A DNA stretch of 61,071 nt from an uncultured Myxococcales bacterium (GCA_937975765.1 CALJUR010000099.1:1-61071); one strand, 5' to 3'. Counted from the first letter of the stretch, positions 49,527 through 60,932 are shown. Numbers and translations are program-made. Notes: generated by a model not told the origin, from the sequence alone.

Positions 49527-50570
49527 ATGAGTACGATTGCCCGCGATATCCCGCGCATGGTGACGCCCTCGGAGATCAAGGCCGAACTGGATCGATGGGT
49601 GATCGGCCAGGAGAAGGCCAAGAAGGCCATCGCGATCGCCGCCTACAGCCACCTCAAGCGGACCCGAGCCCGTGCCCTGGGCGCCCCGCTGAACATCCGC
49701 AAGTCCAACGTGCTGCTGATCGGCCCGACCGGCTGCGGCAAGACCCACATCGCCCGCACCCTGGCGCGCCTGCTGGAGGTGCCCTTCGCCATCGCCGACG
49801 CCACCGAGTACACCGAGGCCGGCTACTACGGCAAGGATGTCGAGGTGATGATCGGGGAACTGCTGCTGTCGTCGGAACTGGACACCGGGCGCACCGAGCG
49901 CGGCATCATCTTCGTCGACGAGGTGGACAAGATCGCCCGCCGCAGCCACGGGGCCGTCACCGGCGCGGGCAGCCGCGACATCGGCGGCGAGGGCGTCCAG
50001 CAGTCGCTGCTGAAACTGCTGGAGGGCCGGCAGGTCTTCGTCCCGACCAACGTCACTCAGCACTGGTCCAAGCACGACTTCGTGCCCGTCGACACCACCG
50101 ACATCCTGTTCATCTGCGCCGGGACGTTCTCCGACCTGCACCTTTACGCCAGCGCGACGCGCCCCCTGGGCTTCGGGCCGGCGACGACCACCCGGAAGGC
50201 GCCCGAGATCACGGAAAAGGACCTGCTGCGCTATGGCATGCTGGCCGAGTTCCTGGGGCGACTGCCGGTCCGCGTGCAGATGGGGGCGCTGTCCCGCGAG
50301 GAACTGATCGACGTCCTGACGCTGCCGCCGGACTCGATCCTGAAGGAGTACACGGAACTGCTGCGGCTGGACGGCGTGACGCTGAAGTGCGACCCGTCCG
50401 GCCTGCAAGCCATCGTGGGCCTGGCGATCCGGCGCGAGACCGGCGCCCGGGGCATGCGTGCGGTGCTGGAGGAGGTCCTGCAGGAACTGCTGTTCCAGGG
50501 CCCCGACCTGGCCGGGAAGACCGTCGTCGTCGACCGGGAATTCGTCGAAGCCCAGGTGAAGGCGGTGTGA
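49527..50570 (+). CDS. clpX: ClpX-type AAA+ unfoldase without the N-terminal zinc domain
   Basis: The 347-residue protein is a complete ClpX AAA+ core: Walker A GPTGCGKT (about 66-73), pore loop GYYG, Walker B IIFVDEVDK, GEGVQQSLLKLLEG, LRYGMLAEFLGRLPV and the sensor-2 region RRETGARGMRAVLEE. The usual N-terminal zinc-binding domain of about 60 residues (four Cys) is absent. The upstream sequence gives no in-frame extension containing it. The pore is YYG rather than YVG, and LGFGP replaces the IGF-type ClpP-docking loop region. Adjacent clpP and tig support ClpX identity. Substrate selection may be altered. Confidence 0.88.
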   Translation: MSTIARDIPRMVTPSEIKAELDRWVIGQEKAKKAIAIAAYSHLKRTRARALGAPLNIRKSNVLLIGPTGCGKTHIARTLARLLEVPFAIADATEYTEAGYYGKDVEVMIGELLLSSELDTGRTERGIIFVDEVDKIARRSHGAVTGAGSRDIGGEGVQQSLLKLLEGRQVFVPTNVTQHWSKHDFVPVDTTDILFICAGTFSDLHLYASATRPLGFGPATTTRKAPEITEKDLLRYGMLAEFLGRLPVRVQMGALSREELIDVLTLPPDSILKEYTELLRLDGVTLKCDPSGLQAIVGLAIRRETGARGMRAVLEEVLQELLFQGPDLAGKTVVVDREFVEAQVKAV

Positions 50571-50574
50571 CGCT

Positions 50575-50601
50575 GGCGGGGGACGGGGCCCCCGCCCTAC
50601 A
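50575..50601 (-). repeat. 27-base hairpin repeat, copy 1
   Basis: Reverse-complement copy of the repeat with stem arms GGCGGGGG and CCCCCGCC around a six-base loop. It begins five bases after the clpX stop, between convergent clpX and dnaK, and may terminate both transcripts. Identical to the copies at 55539 and 58806. Confidence 0.75.
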
Positions 50602-50612
50602 GGGCACAGGTC

Positions 50613-52547
<1,935 letters not shown>

Positions 52548-52731
52548 TGAGCTTGCCTCCATATCCGCCACGGCCCGTCGCCATGCCGGCGGCGCGCCTT
52601 CCAGCCTGGCAGAAACGTAATCACTCTTTTCGGGCCGTCAACGGTGACCGCATCCCGGCCGCTGTGGCCATCGCGCGTTGACTTTTCACCCTCCATCTGC
52701 GAGTCTTTCCGGGGTTTGCGGAGTTCGGACG

Positions 52732-54411
52732 ATGGCACGGTGGGCGCATGTGCTGGCGGTTTTCGGGCTGCTGGCGGTCTCGTGCGGCAACGGCGGCACG
52801 GTCCAGGATGCCGACCCCGGCCAGGACGTGGCCGGCGAACTGGCCCCCGACGTCGTTTCCGAACTCCCCCCGGTCGAGGTCGTGCCCGACGAGTCGCCCG
52901 CCGAGGAGATCGCTCCCGTCGACATCGAGGACGAGGACGAGGGCTCCACCGACCTGCCCGGCGAGGTGGCCAAGGACGAGACTCCGCCGACCGTCGCGTC
53001 CAGCGACCCGGCCGACGAGGCCTCCGACGTCGCGATCCCGTTCGTGGTCCATGTCACGTTCTCGGAAGCGATCCGGTTCAAGGAGACGGTCGATCCATCC
53101 ACGTTCCGCGTCATCGACATGAACGACAACGAACTGGCGGGCGAACTGGCCTACGACGACGCGACCTTCACGGTCACCTTCACCCCCGACGCCGGCACCG
53201 TGTTCTACCGGGCCTCGCCCTACCAGGTCGTGCTGTCGAACCTGATCCAGGACAAGGCCGGCAACCGCATGACCGCGACGGTCCTGTCGTTCGCGACCAG
53301 CCCCGGCGAGAACCTCGAGAAGTTCCAGCAACTGGCGATCCAGTACGCGCCGGTCCTGTACCAGTCGGTCAACGCCACGGCGCCCCAGTTCGACTTCCCG
53401 ACCTCCTACGACTTCGACGGCGACTGGCAGGCCGCCAACAACGACCAGAACATCATGAAGGCGCAGTCGATCCCGGCCTACGTGTACTACGACGTGGTCG
53501 AGTCGAAGACGCACTGGTTCGTGCGGTACGTGTACTTCTACCCGCGCCACGTCCAGGCGGACAACACCTTCGGCAACGAGGTCGCGGGCGCCCTGGTGGT
53601 CGTTTCGAAGTTCCCCTCCCCCGCCCCCATCGCGGTCGAGACCTTCTTCGGGTCGGGCACCCAGGACATGCTGTCGTACGTGACGACCGAGTCGGGGATC
53701 GTGACCGACGGCGCGGCCGGCGACGCGGCCAACGGGGACCTGAACGACAAGGACCGCAAGTGGTTCGGCGTCAACCGCGTCTTCCCGCAGTCCACGCTGT
53801 TCCCCGGAGGCCACTACCAGGCGTACCTGACGAAGGGCGAGCACCAGTCCTGCGCGTGGGCCTACGAGGATTCGTCGTTCGGCGCGCCGTGCCAGTTGAC
53901 CGCGTCGCAGAAGAAGACGCTTTCCATCATGCACTTCGCCTACATCGACGGCGTCGCCACGCCGCTGCTGAAGGGGGCCGGCGGCTTCCCGACCGGCACC
54001 GTCGAGGGCGACGACGTCGGGTACGGCCTGAAGTCGATCCTGAAGGACTGGTGGGTGCGCCGCTTCCGCGTCGGGGACATGTGGGACTCGAAGTTCACGT
54101 ACGAACCGCCCGAGGAACGCCCCGGTGCGAACACCGTCGCCGCGACCACGTTCGTCAACCCGATCGACGAGGCGATCCCCGGCGGACGCGCCCCGTGGGC
54201 GTGGTCCTGGAACCCCTCCGGCCTGCCGGACACCGAGTTCAACTACTACGAGTTCAACCCGGGCACGACCTTCTACGACCCGGCGTACTACTTCGCCAGG
54301 CGGCACCGCATCCAGATGACCACCGGGAAGACCGGCTTCTCCACCACGTACTGCTTCAATCCCTACCTGATGGTGGACCAGCGCGGCATGGACACGGACT
54401 GCAGCCAGTAG
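52732..54411 (+). CDS. Lipoprotein with Ig-like (Big_5) domain and unknown beta-rich body
   Basis: A 559-residue lipoprotein: GGAG before the ATG, signal ending LLAVSC, then a long Asp/Glu/Pro linker. Residues about 92-200 are a Big_5-type Ig domain (PADEASDVAIPFVVHVTFSEAI, YQVVLSNLIQDKAGN). The remainder has YAPVLYQSVNATAPQFDFPTSYDFDGD and HWFVRYVYFYPRH. It recalls Vps62/NPP1-like secreted proteins, but I am not sure. It shares its architecture with the protein at 15771. Confidence 0.72.
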   Translation: MARWAHVLAVFGLLAVSCGNGGTVQDADPGQDVAGELAPDVVSELPPVEVVPDESPAEEIAPVDIEDEDEGSTDLPGEVAKDETPPTVASSDPADEASDVAIPFVVHVTFSEAIRFKETVDPSTFRVIDMNDNELAGELAYDDATFTVTFTPDAGTVFYRASPYQVVLSNLIQDKAGNRMTATVLSFATSPGENLEKFQQLAIQYAPVLYQSVNATAPQFDFPTSYDFDGDWQAANNDQNIMKAQSIPAYVYYDVVESKTHWFVRYVYFYPRHVQADNTFGNEVAGALVVVSKFPSPAPIAVETFFGSGTQDMLSYVTTESGIVTDGAAGDAANGDLNDKDRKWFGVNRVFPQSTLFPGGHYQAYLTKGEHQSCAWAYEDSSFGAPCQLTASQKKTLSIMHFAYIDGVATPLLKGAGGFPTGTVEGDDVGYGLKSILKDWWVRRFRVGDMWDSKFTYEPPEERPGANTVAATTFVNPIDEAIPGGRAPWAWSWNPSGLPDTEFNYYEFNPGTTFYDPAYYFARRHRIQMTTGKTGFSTTYCFNPYLMVDQRGMDTDCSQ

Positions 54412-54421
54412 GACGCACGCC

Positions 54422-55543
54422 TTGCAACGAACCCGGATTCCGAACCTGACGGGCATCCCCCTGGCGGTCCTGGCAGCGTGCGCGCTGTCGTGCGCCGGAT
54501 CGGGCAAGGCGCCGCCCGCGCCGACGCAACTGCACGTCCCGCAGTTGTCCGTTTCGGCCGGGCCGGAGTGGACGGGGATGCAGGCCGGCGATCCCGTGGT
54601 CGCGGAAGTCGGCGGCATCCCGGTGCCGGCCGGCCGGTATCGCCGCGCGCTGCAGGCCGCCGGGCCGGACGCCGACCCGAAGGCGGTGCTGGACGCCCTG
54701 GTCGCAAGGGAACTGCTGGCCCAGGAGGCGGTCCGGACCTCCGGCGAGACGGGCATCGTGCAACCCTCCGAGGCCGTGTACCAGCGGGCCCTGGTGTCGC
54801 GCCTGCTGCGCCACCGCTTCGTCGAGCAGTTCGGGCCCTCCGAGGTCCCGGAGGCCGACCTGGAGATGGTCTTCCGCATCCCGCAGGTGCGGGGCAAGTT
54901 CAACCACCTGCGGATGTTCGTGATCCAGGACTACCAGTGGATCTGCTGCGCCGGGGATGCGCAGACGTGCGGGACGCGCGAGGCGGACCTGTGCTTCCAG
55001 GAGGGGTCCGCGGCGATGGCGGCGCTGGCCGAGGAGATCCACCGCGACCCGCCGGACGGCGAGGACCTGCCGCTGGTGGTCGAGCGGTACCAGCAGCAGG
55101 CGCCGCGCCTGTCGTACCAGGAGTACGAGTTCGCGTACGACGACGACGCGCGGGTGCAGAAGGGCGGCACCCTGATCGACGACAGCGTGGTCGAGGGGAC
55201 GCTGCGGACCGCCCCCGGCCACTACTCCGCGAAGGCCATACGCAGCAAGTTCGGCTGGCACATCCTGTACGTCAAGCAGATGCTGCCGCCGGAGAACCGC
55301 GACCTGGCGGACCCCGAGGTGCGCCGCGATGTCGCCGAGTTCTTCCTGCCGCGGTTCCAGCAGAAGCAGCTGGTCGAGTACCTGGTGACCCTGATCCCGG
55401 TGGCGGGCTTCCGGATGCTGGAGGGCGTGTTCAAGGACCACCCGCCGGCCGCGACCCCGCGCTACCCGGTGTCCCTGTTCCCGTCGGTCCTGGCCAGGGC
55501 CATCGATTCCGTGCAGAGAAGCCGGGAAGAGGAACCCCTGTAG
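54422..55543 (+). CDS. Parvulin-type peptidyl-prolyl isomerase lipoprotein
   Basis: A 373-residue lipoprotein (TTG start; signal ends ALSCAG). A SurA/PpiA-like N-terminal helical part (ELLAQEAVRTSGETGIVQPSEAVYQRALVSRLLRHRF) is followed by a PpiC/rotamase-type domain (about 190-300): YEFAYDDDARVQKGGTLIDD and SAKAIRSKFGWHILYV, where the GG and GWHI motifs are characteristic. It has an unusual cysteine-rich insert near residue 180 (CCAGDAQTCGTREADLC). It probably helps fold outer-membrane proteins. Confidence 0.8.
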   Translation: MQRTRIPNLTGIPLAVLAACALSCAGSGKAPPAPTQLHVPQLSVSAGPEWTGMQAGDPVVAEVGGIPVPAGRYRRALQAAGPDADPKAVLDALVARELLAQEAVRTSGETGIVQPSEAVYQRALVSRLLRHRFVEQFGPSEVPEADLEMVFRIPQVRGKFNHLRMFVIQDYQWICCAGDAQTCGTREADLCFQEGSAAMAALAEEIHRDPPDGEDLPLVVERYQQQAPRLSYQEYEFAYDDDARVQKGGTLIDDSVVEGTLRTAPGHYSAKAIRSKFGWHILYVKQMLPPENRDLADPEVRRDVAEFFLPRFQQKQLVEYLVTLIPVAGFRMLEGVFKDHPPAATPRYPVSLFPSVLARAIDSVQRSREEEPL

Positions 55544-55565
55544 GGCGGGGGCCCCGTCCCCCGCC
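55539..55565 (+). repeat. 27-base hairpin repeat, copy 2
   Basis: Identical to copies at 50575 (opposite strand) and 58806. It covers the stop codon of the parvulin gene. A partial copy of the right half occurs near 55656-55671. Confidence 0.75.
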
Positions 55566-55675
55566 TGTTCTCGCCCGAGCACGCAGGCGGAGTCCACGGG
55601 TTTCCGCAGGAAACTCTGGACGCAGCCGGAGTCGCCTCGGGCGCACTGAACGACCGGCCCCGTCCCCCGCCTCCC

Positions 55676-56407
55676 CTACCCCCGCCTGCGGATCGCCGGC
55701 AGGACCCGCGCCGCCTCGCACACCCGCGGATCCAGCGTCGTCGCCTCCGCCACCTGCTGCAGGTGCGCGATCGACAGCATCGGCAGCACGGCCAGCCCGA
55801 CGCGCACCGGGCACCAGGGATTCAGCGCGATCGCGGCCTGCACCGCCTCCCGCACGCCGAAGCGCACCGACGACAGCACCTCCAGGAAGGTCGCCGCGGA
55901 CTGCGGGCGCAGCGACGCGACCCGGATCGCCTCCGATTCCCCGACCATCGGGTTCTCCAGCAGGATCCGGATGACCGACGGGTCGGGGTCCGCGGTCATC
56001 TGCCGCAGCAGATCCCGGTGGCGCAGCCTCGCCTTCGCCTTCCGCAGCCCCAGCGCGACGTCCTCCAGTTCGTACGCGTCGCCGATCACGTCCGGGCCGC
56101 GCCGTTCGCCGGGATCGATCGCCAGGAACCCCAGCACGCCGCGGGCCGGGTGCGCCTGCAGCCGTTCGACCACGATCGCGGCCGTCCCGATCGTCACGGG
56201 CCCCTCCGCCGGCAGCAGCGCCAGCGCCACGTCCAGCCAGGCCGCCCGCACGTCCTCGTGGCCCGCGTTCAGCACCAGGTAGCCCAGCAGCATCGCCAGG
56301 GGCTCGACCTCCGCCTCGGCCAGGTGGCGTGCGACGTACCCGCGGCGGATGCAGGGATCCGCCAGCGCGCGCAGCCGCATGACCAGTTCGTTCGGGGTGG
56401 TTCCCAT
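55676..56407 (-). CDS. Protein of unknown function, HEAT-like helical repeats
   Basis: A 243-residue protein, predicted all-alpha, with repeated short helices (AWLDVALALLPAEG, SVIRILLENPMVGESEAIRVASL, SAATFLEVLSSVRFGVREAVQAAIALNP) that recall HEAT-like or DUF2336-like repeats. It has no signal peptide or membrane segment. The start MGTTPNELVMRLRAL lacks a strong ribosome site. It follows the FadL gene by about 13 bases on the same strand and may be co-transcribed. Function unknown. Confidence 0.6.
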   Translation of the reverse strand: MGTTPNELVMRLRALADPCIRRGYVARHLAEAEVEPLAMLLGYLVLNAGHEDVRAAWLDVALALLPAEGPVTIGTAAIVVERLQAHPARGVLGFLAIDPGERRGPDVIGDAYELEDVALGLRKAKARLRHRDLLRQMTADPDPSVIRILLENPMVGESEAIRVASLRPQSAATFLEVLSSVRFGVREAVQAAIALNPWCPVRVGLAVLPMLSIAHLQQVAEATTLDPRVCEAARVLPAIRRRG

Positions 56408-56420
56408 CGGGAAAAGGATG

Positions 56421-57818
56421 TCAGAAGCGGTATCCGAAGTCGAACGCGAACTCGTTGTTGGACCCGTGCCCCTTGGCGTTCGACGGCGGCTTGGCCACGC
56501 TCTCCTGAACGTTCACCAGGTTGAACCAGTTCTTCACGAAGGCCAGGCCGACGCGCCAGCGGTCGTCGATCTGCCACCGCAGGCCCAGGCTGATGCCCTT
56601 CTGGTCGGTCGAGGGATTGTCCAGCGTGTAGGTCTGCTGCGGGATGGGCGTGAAGTCCATCTGGAAGCCGCACATCAGTTCCAGGGACGGGACGACGCGG
56701 TACATCAGGCCGATGTTCCAGGCCCACGACTTGCCGTAGTTCTTCTGGTCGTTCAGTTCCTTGATCAGGCCGAACAGCTTGTCCTTCAGGACGGTGCGCT
56801 GCTGCTGGAAGACCTGGTAGTGCCAGTAGTACACGTCCATGCCGACCTCGAAGTTCTTCACGAACTCCCAGTTGAAGCCGGCCTTCAGCTCGAAGGGGAT
56901 GACCATGTTCGTGTGGTGGGTGGTCTTCTCCTTCTTGAGGCTCTGCTTCGACCCAGGGTCGCCCAGCCGGCAGTTCGGGATCTTCTTGCCGTTCGCGTCG
57001 CGGCAGTAGTTGTAGGACAGCGAGACGTCGCCTTCCAGCTCGATGTCCGAGCCGCCCGAGAACGCCGCGCCGATGCGCAGGGAGGGGATCGGGTGGAACA
57101 GGATGCCCAGGTCGGCCGCCCAGGTCCAGTCCTGGCCGTCCATCGTCAGCAGCATGTCGTCGTAGGCGGTGTCGTACCGCGACTTGAACCGAAGATCATA
57201 CTTGGGGTCGTTGAACTTGTCGGTGTCGGCCGGGATCATCTTGGCGTTCATGTACTGGGTCTTGGTCAGGTAGACGTGCACCAGGCTGATCGCGGCGCCG
57301 ATGCGGAACATGTCGTTGATCTTGTAGGCGGCGGCCAGGGTGGCGCGGCTGGCCAGGAACAGCGCCGTGATGGCGTGGTAGCGCGTAGCCTCGTCCTCGG
57401 GCAGCGCGGCGCCGTACGCGTTCGGGGCGTAGATGCCGAAGCCCAGCCGGAAGTCCTTCGTGCCGCAGTCCGACGCGAAGCCCAGGAACGGGATGGCGCC
57501 GACGGCCAGCGTCGGGTGGATCTCCTTGTCGGGCGCCAGCGTGCCGTCGCTCTTGTACAGGCGCATGCCCAGGTCCATCACGAACCAGGACTGCGCGTGG
57601 TAGAAGTCGGTGCCGTCCTTCAGGGTCAGGCCCGCCGGGTTGTGGAAGATGGCGGTGACGTCGTCGGGACGCGCGGTGACCGCGAACATGCCGACGCGCC
57701 GGACGCCGAAGTCGGGGTTCGAGAAGCCGCCTGCCTGCGCGGCGGAAGGCATCACGAACAGCAGGCCGGCCGCCAGCGTGGCCAGGAGAATCGGGCGCCG
57801 GGAACACCGCATCGACAT
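56421..57818 (-). CDS. FadL/OmpP1/TodX-family outer-membrane transporter
   Basis: A 465-residue beta-barrel protein. The start was chosen for GGAGG five bases before it. The signal is ILLATLAAGLLFVMPSAAQA, then the FadL N-terminal hatch GGFSNPDFGVRRVGMFAVTARPDDVTAIFHNPAGL, with the family NPAGL motif. The C-terminus ends in Phe (FDFGYRF), a typical barrel signal for outer-membrane insertion. It has many aromatic-alternating strands. These proteins carry hydrophobic molecules (fatty acids, aromatics) across the outer membrane. Confidence 0.9.
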   Translation of the reverse strand: MSMRCSRRPILLATLAAGLLFVMPSAAQAGGFSNPDFGVRRVGMFAVTARPDDVTAIFHNPAGLTLKDGTDFYHAQSWFVMDLGMRLYKSDGTLAPDKEIHPTLAVGAIPFLGFASDCGTKDFRLGFGIYAPNAYGAALPEDEATRYHAITALFLASRATLAAAYKINDMFRIGAAISLVHVYLTKTQYMNAKMIPADTDKFNDPKYDLRFKSRYDTAYDDMLLTMDGQDWTWAADLGILFHPIPSLRIGAAFSGGSDIELEGDVSLSYNYCRDANGKKIPNCRLGDPGSKQSLKKEKTTHHTNMVIPFELKAGFNWEFVKNFEVGMDVYYWHYQVFQQQRTVLKDKLFGLIKELNDQKNYGKSWAWNIGLMYRVVPSLELMCGFQMDFTPIPQQTYTLDNPSTDQKGISLGLRWQIDDRWRVGLAFVKNWFNLVNVQESVAKPPSNAKGHGSNNEFAFDFGYRF

Positions 57819-57856
57819 CGTCGCCTCCGGGAAGGGACCCTCGGGTGGCATTCGGC

Positions 57857-57886
57857 ATGACGCCGCTTGCCGCGCCGCATTATAAT
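57857..57886 (+). promoter_or_regulatory. Leaderless promoter of the beta-propeller gene
   Basis: A perfect TATAAT at 57881-57886 with ATGACG (4/6) 18 bases upstream at 57857-57862. The A of the ATG at 57895 lies nine bases after the -10, so the transcript should begin at or near the start codon. No ribosome site is present. Confidence 0.6.
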
Positions 57887-57894
57887 CCGCCCCC

Positions 57895-58800
57895 ATGAAG
57901 CAACAACACCTACCTTTGACGTTTGTCGACCATGTTTCGAACCCGCTGATCCGGCCCCCGTTCCCGGAGTTCGTGATCGCGGACCCGACGTTCCTCCCCC
58001 CGTCGGACACGCCGGACGGGCGGTGGCACCTGTACGCGCACGGCATCCTGCTGGGGATCCACCACTACGTCAGCGACGACGGCGTGGAGTGGCGGCACCT
58101 GGGCCGGGTGTGCTGGGGGATGCGGCCGAACCTGGTGCGGGATGGCGACGGGTACCTGCTGTTCGTGGAACGGATGCGGTCGCTGCAGCACAGCGTCATC
58201 GCGATGGCGCGATCGGGCGACCTGGTGCGCTGGACGCCGCTGCAGGTGGTGATGGAACCGTCGCTGCCCTGGGAGGGCGAACTGGGGCGGATGAACTCGA
58301 ACCCCAGCCTGGTGCGGTGCGACGAGGGGTGGCGGCTGTACTACAGCGCCAGCCTGTGCTTCCTGAAGGACTGCGGGTTCCCGGAACCGAAGCACATCGG
58401 GGTGGCGTTCGCGGACCGGCCGGAGGGGCCGTGGCGGAAGCACCCGACGCCGCTGCTGTCGCCGTCGCCGGACGTGCCGCACCGCAACCACGGGGCGGGC
58501 GCGATCAAGGTGCTGCGGCACGGGGACGGGTTCCTGGGGTTCACGAACGGGATCTACATCGACGCGGACGGGCATTCGCGGTCGGACATCCGGCTGGTGA
58601 CGTCGGGCGACGGGATCGCGTGGGAGTACGCGTCGGAGAAGCCGCTGGTGACGTGGGAAGGCGACGGCTGGAAGAAGGCGCTGGTCTACGCCCTGGACGT
58701 GCGGCGCGTCGGCGACGAGTGGCGCATGTACTACAACGCCCGCAGCGGCTGGCGCTTCGGGGTGGAACGGATCGGCCTGGCGGTATGCCGGGACGCGTGA
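57895..58800 (+). CDS. GH43/GH32-like five-bladed beta-propeller protein
   Basis: A 301-residue protein with repeated blade motifs: FVIADPTFLPPSDT, DGRWHLYAHG, DGYLLFVERM, GWRLYYSASLCF, GDEWRMYYNARS. Such repeats are typical of the furanosidase or glycosidase superfamily (GH43/32/68). No signal peptide. The catalytic carboxylates cannot be assigned with confidence; D-P at the first blade and later E/D residues are candidates. It reads divergently from the FadL gene. Confidence 0.75.
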   Translation: MKQQHLPLTFVDHVSNPLIRPPFPEFVIADPTFLPPSDTPDGRWHLYAHGILLGIHHYVSDDGVEWRHLGRVCWGMRPNLVRDGDGYLLFVERMRSLQHSVIAMARSGDLVRWTPLQVVMEPSLPWEGELGRMNSNPSLVRCDEGWRLYYSASLCFLKDCGFPEPKHIGVAFADRPEGPWRKHPTPLLSPSPDVPHRNHGAGAIKVLRHGDGFLGFTNGIYIDADGHSRSDIRLVTSGDGIAWEYASEKPLVTWEGDGWKKALVYALDVRRVGDEWRMYYNARSGWRFGVERIGLAVCRDA

Positions 58801-58805
58801 CCTTG

Positions 58806-58832
58806 TGTAGGGCGGGGGCCCCGTCCCCCGCC
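58806..58832 (+). repeat. 27-base hairpin repeat, copy 3
   Basis: Identical to copies 1 and 2. It lies six bases after the beta-propeller stop, between two convergent genes, consistent with a terminator role. Confidence 0.75.
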
Positions 58833-58859
58833 GTTCCGTGGCCCGCGTGGAAGGAGGGA

Positions 58860-60932
58860 CTACGGCTTCATGTGCCCCTTCAGCCAGTCGTTGACGGTGT
58901 CGTACCAGAACTTGCGGTTGTGGGGCTTCACGACGAAGTGGTCCTCGTCGGGGAAGACGACCAGCTTCGACTCGACGCCGCGGGACTTCAGCGCGGTGAA
59001 CATGAACAGGGCCTGCTCCAGCGGGACGCGGAAGTCGTTCGCGCCGTGGATGACCAGCATGGGCGTCTTGAAGTTCTTCACGTAGGACGACGGGCTGACG
59101 TGGCGATAGGCTTCGGGGTTGTCCCACGGGGTGCCGCCGACATCCCACTCCGGGAACCACAACTCGTCGGTGGTGCCGTACTTGACCTCCAGGAACGACG
59201 GGCCGGCGTGGCTGACCAGGCACTTGAACCGGTCGGTCTGCGCCTCCATCCAGTTCGCCATGTAGCCGCCGTAGGATCCGCCGATGGCGCAAGCGCGCGT
59301 GCCGTCGATGTCGGGCCGCGCCGACAGGACGTCCAGCAGGCGCATCAGGTCCTCGTAGGGGCGGCCTCCCCAGTCCTTGCTGACGGCGTTGGTGAAGGCC
59401 TGTCCGTACCCGACGCTGCCGGTGGGGTTGGGCATCACGGCCGCGTACCCCCCGCCGACCAGTGCCATCGGGTTCCAGCGCGGGTGGAACGAGTTCATCC
59501 AGGCGCCCTGCGGGCCGCCGTGCACCACGATGACCAGCGGCCACTTGCCGTTCGGCGGCGGGCCGGCCGGCATCATCAGGAAGGCGTGCACCCGGGCACG
59601 CCGGCCCATCCCTTCCTCGGCGCCGTCCCACCAGACCTCCTCGATGCGCGGCAGTTCCAGGGTGTCCAGCGCCTCGCGGTTCAGGTCGGTCAGTCGCTGG
59701 GCGGACGACGGCTTCGACAGGTCGATCCGGTACAGGTCCGGCGGCTGGACCATCGACTCGCGCGTCACCCAGACGTGGCGCGGGTCGCCGGCGACGATGC
59801 CGCGCATGCGGTCCACCGACTTCTCCGTCAGCCGCCGCGGCTTCGCGCCCTCGCGCGCCTCGACCGCGTACAGCGGCTGGTAGCCCTTCTCCTCGACGGC
59901 GAAGACGATCGTGCGGCCGTCGGGGGTCCACTCGAACTCGGCGATCCAGTCGGGGATCGACTCGGCCAGCGTCACGGTTCGGCCGGTCCTGCGGTCGTGC
60001 ATCTTCAGCCGCCACTGGTCCGATTCGAAGCCCAGGACAGCCTGCGCCAGGTACGCGATCCGGGTGCCGTCCGGCGAGAAGCGCGGCGCGCGATCGGTCG
60101 CCGGGTTGTCGCCCGTCAATACGCGTTCCTTGCCCCCTTCCACCAGGTACAGGTCGCTGTTGGTGGACCGGTGCGGGTCCGGCACCTTCTTGGCCGTGTA
60201 GACCACCGTGCCGTCGGCCGCGACGTCGTAGTCCTCGCGCCCGCCGAACGGGATCGGCGGCACGTCGAAGGTCCCGCCCGCGACCGGTTCGACCTTGCCC
60301 CCGGCCTCCGGCACCGCGAACAGCGCGCCGTGCGTGCCGTCCGCCCAGGTGTTCCAGGGCCGGTGGTACAGTTCGGTGTAGACCATCGCGGAGGTGCCCT
60401 TCGCGCGTTCCTCCATCGCGGTCGCGGTGCATGCCAGGTCCGCGCCGCACTTCGGCAGCACCGCCGCGGTGAAGTAGATCCGGTTCCCGACCCAGCGCAG
60501 CGAGTCCACCTGCACCGGCGACTCCAGCACGGTCTGCGCCTCGCCGCCGGCCAGCGGCAGCACCTGGATGCCCTGCTTGCCGTTGCGTTCCCCCGCGAAC
60601 GCGATCCGTGTCCCGTCCGGGCTGTAGGTGTACGAACCGCCGGTCTTCCCCGTGGTCGTCAGCCGCACCGGCGCGCTGCCCGGCACCACGCGCCACAGAT
60701 CCTTCGACCACTTCGGCCCGCCCGGGTACTCCTGCACCTGGACGACCGCGTCCTTCCCCGTGGGATTGATCTCGACGCCCACGATGAGCTTGAACCGCAT
60801 CACGTCGTCGATGGTCGGCGCGTGCTTCTGCGCAGGCGCCGCCGCCTTGTCCGCCGCGTGCGCGGCCGGCGCGAACGCCATCGTCGCCACTGCCGCGACC
60901 GCCAGAACCGAACCCGTGGAGATCGACCTCAC
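58860..60932 (-). CDS. Secreted S9-family (prolyl-oligopeptidase type) serine peptidase
   Basis: A 690-residue exported peptidase. GTG start with GGGAGG seven bases upstream. The signal is SVLAVAAVATMAFAPAAHA. A beta-propeller (TolB/WD40-like repeats such as YTYSPDGTRIAFAGERNG and PRFSPDGTRIAYLAQ) precedes the alpha/beta hydrolase domain with the nucleophile in GGSYGGYMANW (Ser about 553), the acid in HGANDFRVP and the histidine in DEDHFV. It resembles dipeptidyl or acylaminoacyl peptidases. The final bases 60933-61071 hold only its upstream region; I see nothing else in them. Confidence 0.93.
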   Translation of the reverse strand: MRSISTGSVLAVAAVATMAFAPAAHAADKAAAPAQKHAPTIDDVMRFKLIVGVEINPTGKDAVVQVQEYPGGPKWSKDLWRVVPGSAPVRLTTTGKTGGSYTYSPDGTRIAFAGERNGKQGIQVLPLAGGEAQTVLESPVQVDSLRWVGNRIYFTAAVLPKCGADLACTATAMEERAKGTSAMVYTELYHRPWNTWADGTHGALFAVPEAGGKVEPVAGGTFDVPPIPFGGREDYDVAADGTVVYTAKKVPDPHRSTNSDLYLVEGGKERVLTGDNPATDRAPRFSPDGTRIAYLAQAVLGFESDQWRLKMHDRRTGRTVTLAESIPDWIAEFEWTPDGRTIVFAVEEKGYQPLYAVEAREGAKPRRLTEKSVDRMRGIVAGDPRHVWVTRESMVQPPDLYRIDLSKPSSAQRLTDLNREALDTLELPRIEEVWWDGAEEGMGRRARVHAFLMMPAGPPPNGKWPLVIVVHGGPQGAWMNSFHPRWNPMALVGGGYAAVMPNPTGSVGYGQAFTNAVSKDWGGRPYEDLMRLLDVLSARPDIDGTRACAIGGSYGGYMANWMEAQTDRFKCLVSHAGPSFLEVKYGTTDELWFPEWDVGGTPWDNPEAYRHVSPSSYVKNFKTPMLVIHGANDFRVPLEQALFMFTALKSRGVESKLVVFPDEDHFVVKPHNRKFWYDTVNDWLKGHMKP

